Source of the DNA: Spirochaetaceae bacterium
GTDB taxonomy: Bacteria > Spirochaetota > Spirochaetia > Treponematales > Breznakiellaceae
Length of the DNA stretch: 5,491 bases
Direction of reading: 5' to 3'
Assembly: GCA_031284295.1 (NCBI GenBank)
Contig: JAITAE010000297.1
Location: forward strand, 1 to 5,491
The translations under genes and the position numbers were made by a program. Under the pieces are notes generated by a model, which worked only from the letters and a program-made list of their open reading frames with translations, did not search any database and had not been told where the DNA came from. Below are positions 1 to 5,491 of this stretch, piece after piece; positions within the stretch are counted from its first letter, which is position 1; each line of letters begins with the position of its first letter.

Positions 1-726
1 AGGAATATGCACCGGCTGGGCCGGATCGGTATCATCGGCGCTTTGTTCATTTTTCTGGGGATGCCCACTCTTTTGGGCGCGTGGTTCAACATCTTCCCCG
101 GCCTGTTGCGGATACTCACAAGCTCCGCCGGGCTTTTGGCGATCTTCATTCCTATCTGCTTTTCGGAAATGGTCGCCTATACGCCGATCCTGGGCAGCTC
201 GATATACCTTTCTACCGTTACCGGCGAGATACTGAACCTCAAGCTGCCGGTCGCGGTTAACGCCATGCGGCAGGCCAATGTGCAGCAGGGAACCGAGGCG
301 GCGGATATTGTGGCTGCCATTTCAGTCTGCGTGACTTCCCTGGTTACCCTTGTCGTGGTGACCGCCGGGGTAATCCTGCTTATTCCCCTACAGCCGGTAC
401 TCACCCTTCCGGCGGTGCGGACCGCGTCGGCGAACATTTTGCCCGCTCTGTTCGGCGCACTGTCCCTGGCGGTGCTGGGGAACAACATCGGCGGCGGGAT
501 CAGGGCGCCGGGCCGGCTTAAAGGCGCAATCCTCCCGGCGATTCTTGTCGCCGCGCTGACCCTGGTGGATAATCTCGTGGTGAAGAATTTCGATTATATG
601 ACCCAATTACAGGGCTTTGTGATCATCGCTATGCTGCCGGTGGTTTACTTTTCCACCAAGGCCCTTTATAAAAAAGGCAGTATCAAGGTGATACTGCCGG
701 AAGACGGCGGACAAATGTCCGTATAG
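1..726 (+). CDS. Multi-pass inner-membrane protein, possible transporter (5' end probably outside the window)
   Basis: I do not recognise a characterised family. Numbering from the ATG at position 7, hydrophobic stretches lie at about residues 7-27, 40-58, 102-128, 144-160, 173-192 and 203-221, which suggests five or six membrane segments. A Gly/Pro-rich loop (PILGSS, residues 60-65, then TGEILNLKLP, 72-81) and a Gly-rich stretch (GNNIGGG, 158-164) look like functional re-entrant or pore elements; this is inference. The frame is open to the left edge (codons AGG AAT before the ATG), and the AGGA lies only 2-3 nt before that ATG, too close for a normal ribosome binding site, so the true start is probably upstream. 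The C-terminal tail (residues 222-239) is hydrophilic and contains an inverted repeat at DNA level. The gene sits 31 bp ahead of the M20 peptidase gene on the same strand, which suggests an operon and a role in moving that enzyme's substrate or product. Membrane location is well supported; function is not. Confidence 0.8.
   Translation, partial: RNMHRLGRIGIIGALFIFLGMPTLLGAWFNIFPGLLRILTSSAGLLAIFIPICFSEMVAYTPILGSSIYLSTVTGEILNLKLPVAVNAMRQANVQQGTEAADIVAAISVCVTSLVTLVVVTAGVILLIPLQPVLTLPAVRTASANILPALFGALSLAVLGNNIGGGIRAPGRLKGAILPAILVAALTLVDNLVVKNFDYMTQLQGFVIIAMLPVVYFSTKALYKKGSIKVILPEDGGQMSV
670..698 (-). terminator. Intrinsic-terminator-like hairpin on the minus strand, inside the membrane-protein gene
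   Basis: GGCAGTATCA (676-685) and TGATACTGCC (689-698) form a perfect 10-bp stem with a 3-nt loop. Read on the minus strand, the hairpin is followed at once by six T residues (670-675 are all A on the plus strand), the classic layout of a Rho-independent terminator. Read on the plus strand it is followed by GGAAGACGG, so it should not stop the operon's own transcript. It lies in codons 222-231 of the membrane-protein gene, in the hydrophilic tail. A role in ending antisense transcription is inferred. Confidence 0.5.
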
Positions 727-744
727 CCGGAAAAATTTCCATAC

Positions 745-750
745 AAGGAG
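745..750 (+). promoter_or_regulatory. Shine-Dalgarno of the M20 peptidase gene
   Basis: AAGGAG lies 7 nt upstream of the ATG at 758, an ideal spacing, and fixes that start. It is preceded by a small imperfect inverted repeat (GTAT at 721-724 with ATAC at 741-744; GGAAA at 729-733 with TTTCC at 736-740) that ends directly before it. Confidence 0.85.
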
Positions 751-757
751 AAACCGT

Positions 758-2221
758 ATGTTCTTTATTTTAATCGCCCTTTCCCTGCTTTTCTGCTTTA
801 TCGCGGCAGTGTTGATTTCAACGTTTTTGTTTCGCCCTCCACGGGGCCGTCCTGATGCCGCGCCTTATGATCCGGGAGATATTCCAGAAGAAGTCCTTGG
901 ACGGCTAACGAAAGCGGTTACTTTTCCTACAATTTGTACCCAGGACTATACGGGGACCGACTTTGCCCCTTTCGAAGATTTCATCGCCTTTCTCGCGGAG
1001 GCCTATCCCCTGTTCCACCAAACCTGCAGCCTTGAGCGGGTCAACGGCTACGCCCTGGTGTACCGTTGGAAGGGCATGGATACTTCCCTGCGGCCTATGA
1101 TGCTCACCGCCCATTACGATGTGGTTCCCGTAGAAGAGGGGACGGAAGCCGAATGGAAATACCCGCCGTTCTCCGGCGCGGTCGCGGAGGGCCGGATCTG
1201 GGGCCGGGGAACCCTGGACATCAAGAGTCAGATCACCGCCCACATGGAAGCGGCGGAAACCCTGATGCGCCGGAACTTTGTTCCCAAACGGGATTTCTAC
1301 TTTGTTTACGGCCAGGATGAGGAAACCGGCGGACGCAACGGCGCGTATAAAACGGCGGATTACTTTGCGGAAAGGGGCATCCACTTTGAAGGGGTGCTGG
1401 ATGAAGGGGGCTTTGCCGTGTCCGGCGTCATCAAGGGCGTGGCCGCCACCCTGGCGCTGATCGGTACCGCTGAAAAGGGCTTCGCTAACTACGAGTTGAC
1501 TCTGGAAGGAGAAGGCGGCCACAGTTCCATGCCGCCTGCTCACACCGCCCTTGGGAACGCCGCCCGCTTGATCGCCGCCATCGAATCGCTGCCCCTGCCT
1601 TCCCGGCTTACCGCGCCTGTTCTCCGGCTGCTCCGCAACATCGCCGGGGAGATGGGTTTTGTGACGCGCATGGCCGTGGCGAACATTCGGATATTCAAGC
1701 CGCTAATACTGAAAATACTTTCGGCCAATTACATCACCAACGCTATGGTGCGCACCACCTTTGCCGCCACGATGGCCAGGGCCGGCAGCGCCGCCAATGT
1801 GCTGCCCCAAAAGGCCCAGGCCATAATCAACGTGCGGCTTCTACCTGGAGATTCCGTGGAGGGTGTTTCCGCCTATTTCAAAAAAATCGCCGGAAAACTG
1901 AAGCTCCCCCTTACCGTCCGCGTTCTTACCGCGGAAGAACCCTCCCAGGTGTCCCCCGCCGAGGGAACGGTCTACCGGCGGCTCATTACCCTCATCGATG
2001 AAATATTCCCCGGCGTCATCTCCTCCCCCTATCTGGTGATGGGCGGCACCGACGCCCGCAAGTATTACAAGGTCTGCGATCACGTCTACCGTTTCACCCC
2101 GATGCTGGTTACCAACGAGGAGAAAGACACGGCCCACAGCACCAACGAATCTGTTACAGTCGCCAACTACGGCAGGGCGATCCATTTCTTTATCCGGTTT
2201 ATCGAAGGGTTTGACACCTGA
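758..2221 (+). CDS. Membrane-anchored M20-family metallopeptidase (PM20D1 / carboxypeptidase S-like)
   Basis: This is a di-zinc hydrolase expected to cleave peptides or N-acyl amino acids. All the M20 landmarks are visible: H119 and D121 in LTAHYDVVP (first metal ligand and its partner), D154 in GRGTLDIKSQ (bridging Asp), E188 and E189 in YGQDEETGG (catalytic base and ligand), D215 in LDEGG (ligand), H255 in GEGGHSSMPP (dimerisation/lid domain), GGTDAR at 429-434, and H460 in DTAHSTNE (last ligand). Residues 2-25 form one hydrophobic segment followed by RPPRGR, fitting an uncleaved N-terminal anchor with the enzyme probably on the outer face; the orientation is inferred. At 487 aa it matches the longer PM20D1/carboxypeptidase S branch rather than short cytosolic DapE or ArgE enzymes. 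The catalytic site appears intact. It lies 31 bp after the membrane-protein gene with a strong Shine-Dalgarno, so the two are probably co-transcribed. The exact substrate cannot be read from sequence; a dipeptidase, aminoacylase or N-fatty-acyl amino acid hydrolase is possible. Confidence 0.93.
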   Translation: MFFILIALSLLFCFIAAVLISTFLFRPPRGRPDAAPYDPGDIPEEVLGRLTKAVTFPTICTQDYTGTDFAPFEDFIAFLAEAYPLFHQTCSLERVNGYALVYRWKGMDTSLRPMMLTAHYDVVPVEEGTEAEWKYPPFSGAVAEGRIWGRGTLDIKSQITAHMEAAETLMRRNFVPKRDFYFVYGQDEETGGRNGAYKTADYFAERGIHFEGVLDEGGFAVSGVIKGVAATLALIGTAEKGFANYELTLEGEGGHSSMPPAHTALGNAARLIAAIESLPLPSRLTAPVLRLLRNIAGEMGFVTRMAVANIRIFKPLILKILSANYITNAMVRTTFAATMARAGSAANVLPQKAQAIINVRLLPGDSVEGVSAYFKKIAGKLKLPLTVRVLTAEEPSQVSPAEGTVYRRLITLIDEIFPGVISSPYLVMGGTDARKYYKVCDHVYRFTPMLVTNEEKDTAHSTNESVTVANYGRAIHFFIRFIEGFDT

Positions 2222-2240
2222 GCAGACGCCGCGTACCGTA

Positions 2241-2495
2241 ATGATAGGTGTTGAGAATGAAAGCAGCCTGCACCGCGCTCTAAAGAATATGTACTCAGGA
2301 CGCGGAGGCAAAACCGAAATTGAGACGGACGGGTATGTCCGCGATTGCGTGAATGACTCAGACGACATAATTGAGATACAGACAGGCAGCTTTGCGCCGC
2401 TCCGCAAGAAACTTGCGGAGCTCAGTAGAAAGGCGCGGATCAAAGTCGCTTACCCCGTCATAGCAGAAAAACGCAAGGCAGGCGGCAAGGTTTAA
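2241..2495 (+). CDS. Short ORF, apparent N-terminal fragment of a treponemal hypothetical protein with a PD-(D/E)XK-like motif (possible gene remnant)
   Basis: From the ATG at 2241 the product is 84 aa. An in-frame TTG at 2211 would add ten residues and overlap the M20 stop by 11 bp. A GAAGGG lies only 1 nt before that TTG and no Shine-Dalgarno precedes the ATG, so the start is uncertain. Visible features are VENESSLHRALKNMYSG near the start, then DGYVRDC, IIEIQTGSF, PLRKKLAEL and VAYPVIAEK. From memory this matches the N-terminal part of a hypothetical family common in treponemes (possibly DUF8091) whose members are usually more than twice as long, continuing past the YPVI-EK point; here the protein ends eight residues after EK. 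The Asp...Glu-x-Gln pattern, basic helix and YP strand resemble a PD-(D/E)XK nuclease core, which is inference. The 3' end overlaps the opposite gene by 4 bp. It is either a truncated remnant or a short stand-alone domain. Family assignment is moderate and function unknown. Confidence 0.6.
   Translation: MIGVENESSLHRALKNMYSGRGGKTEIETDGYVRDCVNDSDDIIEIQTGSFAPLRKKLAELSRKARIKVAYPVIAEKRKAGGKV
2399..2421. repeat. Perfect 10-bp inverted repeat near the convergent gene junction
   Basis: GCTCCGCAAG (2399-2408) and CTTGCGGAGC (2412-2421) pair perfectly around an AAA loop. Neither side is followed by a T-run on either strand, so it is not a textbook intrinsic terminator. It lies inside the short ORF (codons for PLRKKLAEL) and 71 bp beyond the stop of the large minus-strand gene. 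It could stabilise or mark the 3' end of transcripts from both directions, since no other hairpin was seen at this junction. Confidence 0.55.
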
Positions 2496-5491
2496 TAGGT
2501 GACGGAAAACCCCCAGCCGAAGTACAGCGGGTTGCCATAGTCATCGTCATAAAGCGCCGAAAGTTTCAGCACGCCCTGCAAACTGAATGTTACCTTCAAC
2601 GGCAGAACCTTGACCGGAACTATGGAAACCACGCTGTTCACGGTAAACGTTAGCGAATGGAGCAGCCTGGTAGCGTCGTACCCGGCTGCGTTTTGGTACG
2701 GAACCCTTTCGTCACTCCTGTACACCCAACGGTAGCCGGCGCTTGCATAAACGCGGTTAAAGTACAAATGTGAAAGGTTTTTCTGTATTTCCACCGATAC
2801 GGGGCTCAGGTTAAACTCCCCGCCAAACAGCCATAGATACGGGTATACATAAGGCGTTGGGGCGTATTCGGACACCGCCGCACTGTCAAAAATCGATGCC
2901 GTGTGTAGCTCCGAATGTCCCAGATAGTTCACGCCGGTTTTATCGTAAACGCCGTATACAAGGCCCTGGAACGCGAAATTCTTTATCACCGGAATGTTAC
3001 GCAGAATATGCGGCGATTCGGACGATATTTTTAGCATATTCTCAAAGCGCGGGTAGGAATAATAATCCGTCAGCTGTTTTCTTACGTACAACTGTTCAAG
3101 GAAGCCGCTACCAAAGCGCTCCCAGGACTCAAGGATTAGATTGGAAAAACGCAGACTGCCCGCTACGAACGCCGATTCTTGCTGTAGGGGCCAGTTGTAC
3201 GCGGAATTCCCGTCGAGGTCCTTACCGGGAAAATTAAAAAAATACCAGGCCTTGCTGAACAGCCCCGAAACCGTCAAGGATAAACGTTCGTTTCCCAGTG
3301 GAATGCGGTACTGGACCTGAATTTGTGCGTTGGTTTTTCGCAGGGGCGCCCCTATCGCTTCGTAAGTCGAATCAACTACGTCAGAAAAGTTCACGGTTAT
3401 CGGAAACATAAATCCAAAGTTCATCCACATGATGTTTACCGGAACAATGTTGTAACGAAAATCATAGGCCGGCGATAACAGAATCAGATTTTGATCCATA
3501 GGGTCAGATATAAACGAAAAAATGCCCACCCCGTCAAGGCTGAAATTCCTGAAATTCCCGCTTGCGCTGAAGGCATCCGTCCCTTCCCAAAGGATTGAGT
3601 TGACCAGCGGGCTTAGCAGCGGAAACGGAAGCCACAAATTAAACGGGTTAAAGTATTTCACCGGGTTGTAAAGCTTGGCGGGCGGAATCCGCACGTTATC
3701 AGCCTCGTTATACGTTTCTTCAGTCGTTACCAGATCATCCTGCCAGCGAATCATTTTTAACGCAAAACTTTCTTTTTCAAATTCCCGCACGCTTTGCGGA
3801 AATTTCAGAATCTTGTCCCAAACGGAAAATGACGCGCCGTAATAGACCTCGTTGCCCGGCGAAACCGGATAAAAGACGCCGCCTGAAAAGTCAGTTTCGC
3901 TTAAATGCGCCTGTATGACGGCGGCCTCTTCCGTGTCTCCGCCGGCCCCGTCCGTCAAACCGCTTATCGAAACGGAAGCAAGCTTGTACATCCTGTCGTC
4001 ATTGTTGTACGAAAAATATAGCCGTCCACCCGAAAACCGCAGCCCCCGCATATAGCGCCATACGGCGGCGTCGGTTTCCATATCGCCGTGCAGAGAATAG
4101 ACGGCGCGTGTTTTGTAGTTGAACAGCGATAGTTCGCGTATGCCGGACTTTGCCGAGGTAAATGCTACCCAGTCACCGTCAAGCGGCGACGGGTTCGAAA
4201 ACAACAAGGTTTCGCTCCCGCGCAGCAACATTTCCTGAAGCCTGCCGTCTTTGTCGTCACCCGCTCGGTAAACAAGGTTGGATATATGCGTATCGGAATT
4301 GAGACCGATGACTCCGTCCTTAAAGTAGCGGGCGTTGTACAGGCCCCTCCACTCACGTCCGGTCCGGAAGCCGCTTGCCGCGTTGTATTCAACAACGATT
4401 GCGCGGGAAAACTGCCCCGCAACCGCGCCCAACCTCATGTACGCCGATACCAGTATCCGTTTTCCGTCCGCGGATACATCAAGCGCGTAAGCAGTGCTGT
4501 CCGCGGATACGGCCGTTCTTGTTTTCCGCTTTTCGGGGTCGTAGACAAGTATTTTCGCGGAAAGACTGTCGATAAAGAATATTTTTCCGCCGGCTGCGGC
4601 TATATCTTTTACGGCGATCTTTCCTCCGTAAACAAGGCCGCCCTCGTTTTCGTCAACGCCGTCAAGCGAAAGGCTTTCCCTGAAATTATTCCAGCAGTCG
4701 ATTATGGAAATTCCGTACACCTTACTAAAAATATTGTAAAAGCCGGAATTATAAAAAACGATGGACGGGTGAAAACTCCTTCCCATCTCGCGCCACAACT
4801 CGCCGTACTTTTCCATCCCGTACTTTTGTTGAAGGTATGAACTGAACACGCCGCCATAGTAGTAGTAAACGTTGCCCTGGGGCGGCAGATCCCAGACACC
4901 CTCCGTCTGAAACGGCGTCTTGAATCTGTTTTCAAGTATGTCCTGCCTCAGTTTTTGCTTTACCAGCGGATCGTTTGCGCGTCCCGTTCCGTCCAGGCTC
5001 TCAAAGCTGACCGCCGCGCCTTCCAGCATAAACCACGGCGCGGTAAGCCCCGCCGGATAGACCCAGCCGCCGAATATACGGTAAAAAAATTCAACCGTCT
5101 TGCCGCGGGTGCTGCCGGTAACCGCGTGGGTCATCTCGTGAAAAAAAAGCGCCTCCAGCGAATTGGAAAAAACCGTCCATTCGATGGATGCCGGCGTATC
5201 AAAAATGACTATGTGCGGGTACGGCAGCGGATTCATATAGCCGTTGTGTTCGTCCGTCTCCGGCGTTATCACGACAGGAACCCTGCCTCTGAGCGTGATG
5301 CCGGTAAGCGCGACCACCTCGTCATAAAGCGCGTCCACGCGGGCCGCCAGCTTCCGCGCCGTGGCCTCGGACCGTCCGGAATATATCAGTTCGAAATGTT
5401 CGGTCTGCAGTACGCGCGGAATCGAGTATGGCTTAAAATGCTGGGCCGCAACTGGGAACACGGCAATTATCAGCTGTATCAACAAAAGATG
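2492..5491 (-). CDS. Large exported protein: gluzincin metallopeptidase, beta-propeller-like region and outer-membrane beta-barrel (5' end probably outside the window)
   Basis: Numbering is from the TTG whose first base is 5485. The frame stays open to the right edge (codons CAT CTT precede it), the first ATG codon is residue 84, and the hydrophobic start LIQLIIAVFPVAAQ lacks a basic n-region, so the real start and signal-peptide front lie outside the window. Signal peptidase I cleavage is likely after VAA (residue 14). Residues 25-270 resemble a peptidase MA-like gluzincin: H116-E117-M-T-H120, third ligand E155 in WFMLEGAAVSFE, then the helix YYYYGGVFSSYLQQKYG near 210-225. Residues of about 280-595 are short beta repeats (GGKIFFID, ALDVSADGKRIL, DGDWVAFTS, GGRLYFSYN) like TolB/WD40 propeller blades. 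Residues of about 610-997 alternate aromatic/hydrophobic strands with polar turns and end FGWGFSVTY, with hydrophobic residues at -1, -3, -5, -7 and -9, the BAM-recognised outer-membrane signal. The protein is probably an outer-membrane protease with its soluble domains periplasmic or surface-exposed; the side is not determined. Substrate is unknown. The peptidase motif is certain by eye; the propeller and barrel calls are inferred. Confidence 0.85.
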   Translation of the reverse strand, partial: HLLLIQLIIAVFPVAAQHFKPYSIPRVLQTEHFELIYSGRSEATARKLAARVDALYDEVVALTGITLRGRVPVVITPETDEHNGYMNPLPYPHIVIFDTPASIEWTVFSNSLEALFFHEMTHAVTGSTRGKTVEFFYRIFGGWVYPAGLTAPWFMLEGAAVSFESLDGTGRANDPLVKQKLRQDILENRFKTPFQTEGVWDLPPQGNVYYYYGGVFSSYLQQKYGMEKYGELWREMGRSFHPSIVFYNSGFYNIFSKVYGISIIDCWNNFRESLSLDGVDENEGGLVYGGKIAVKDIAAAGGKIFFIDSLSAKILVYDPEKRKTRTAVSADSTAYALDVSADGKRILVSAYMRLGAVAGQFSRAIVVEYNAASGFRTGREWRGLYNARYFKDGVIGLNSDTHISNLVYRAGDDKDGRLQEMLLRGSETLLFSNPSPLDGDWVAFTSAKSGIRELSLFNYKTRAVYSLHGDMETDAAVWRYMRGLRFSGGRLYFSYNNDDRMYKLASVSISGLTDGAGGDTEEAAVIQAHLSETDFSGGVFYPVSPGNEVYYGASFSVWDKILKFPQSVREFEKESFALKMIRWQDDLVTTEETYNEADNVRIPPAKLYNPVKYFNPFNLWLPFPLLSPLVNSILWEGTDAFSASGNFRNFSLDGVGIFSFISDPMDQNLILLSPAYDFRYNIVPVNIMWMNFGFMFPITVNFSDVVDSTYEAIGAPLRKTNAQIQVQYRIPLGNERLSLTVSGLFSKAWYFFNFPGKDLDGNSAYNWPLQQESAFVAGSLRFSNLILESWERFGSGFLEQLYVRKQLTDYYSYPRFENMLKISSESPHILRNIPVIKNFAFQGLVYGVYDKTGVNYLGHSELHTASIFDSAAVSEYAPTPYVYPYLWLFGGEFNLSPVSVEIQKNLSHLYFNRVYASAGYRWVYRSDERVPYQNAAGYDATRLLHSLTFTVNSVVSIVPVKVLPLKVTFSLQGVLKLSALYDDDYGNPLYFGWGFSVTY

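Noticed and set aside
905..1543. 212-codon minus-strand open frame inside the M20 gene
   Set aside because: It lies fully antisense to an M20 gene with all catalytic motifs, its product is low-complexity and rich in Arg/Gly/His, and no family is recognisable. It is a shadow of GC-biased codons.
3779..3805. Imperfect inverted repeat (AAATT-C-CCGCA / TGCGG-A-AATTT, 5-nt loop)
   Set aside because: It sits in the middle of the large minus-strand gene with one mismatch and no T-run. It is not near a gene end and is most likely a coding coincidence.
4381..4397. 6-bp inverted repeat CGTTGT / ACAACG
   Set aside because: It is short, lies within coding sequence, and is expected by chance in a window of this size.
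4286..4840. 184-codon plus-strand open frame antisense to the large exported protein
   Set aside because: It covers the propeller-like part of a clear gene on the other strand. No known motif or convincing ribosome binding site was seen, so it is treated as a chance open frame.
1..5491. CRISPR arrays, tRNA or rRNA genes, insertion sequences, tandem repeats
   Set aside because: I looked for regularly spaced repeats, cloverleaf-like segments, transposase motifs and terminal inverted repeats and found none. Coding sequence fills almost the whole window.

Overview
The window is gene-dense bacterial DNA of moderate GC content (roughly half, by eye). It has two or three genes on the plus strand facing one large gene on the minus strand. 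The best guess for the host is a spirochaete of the Treponema type, possibly a gut treponeme. This is inferred from recalled resemblance of the short third ORF and the large outer-membrane protein to treponemal proteins; there is no rRNA or other marker gene to confirm it.

Left part (1-2495, plus strand): the 3' part of a multi-pass inner-membrane protein gene (1-726, open at the left edge) is followed after 31 bp, with a strong Shine-Dalgarno, by an M20-family zinc peptidase/amidohydrolase of the PM20D1/carboxypeptidase-S type (758-2221). The peptidase has an N-terminal membrane anchor and a complete metal site. The pair looks like one operon: an anchored enzyme that cleaves peptides or N-acyl amino acids beside a candidate membrane transporter. 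A short ORF (about 2241-2495) follows. It looks like the N-terminal part of a longer protein family, with a D...E-x-Q motif resembling PD-(D/E)XK nuclease folds, and it stops abruptly where the opposite gene ends.

Right part (2492-5491, minus strand): one gene of about 1000 codons, open at the right edge. It encodes an exported protein with an N-terminal gluzincin (HEMTH...E) metallopeptidase domain, a middle region resembling a TolB/WD40-like beta-propeller, and a C-terminal region resembling an outer-membrane beta-barrel with a canonical alternating hydrophobic C-terminal signal ending in Tyr.

The two transcription units converge and their coding sequences overlap by 4 bp, so no intergenic terminator exists between them. 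Two perfect 10-bp inverted repeats with 3-nt loops lie inside coding sequence. One (676-698) has a T-run on the minus strand and so reads as an intrinsic terminator antisense to the membrane-protein gene. The other (2399-2421) has no T-run and lies close to the convergent junction. No tRNA, rRNA, CRISPR array or insertion sequence was found, and no stretch over 300 bp lacks a gene.
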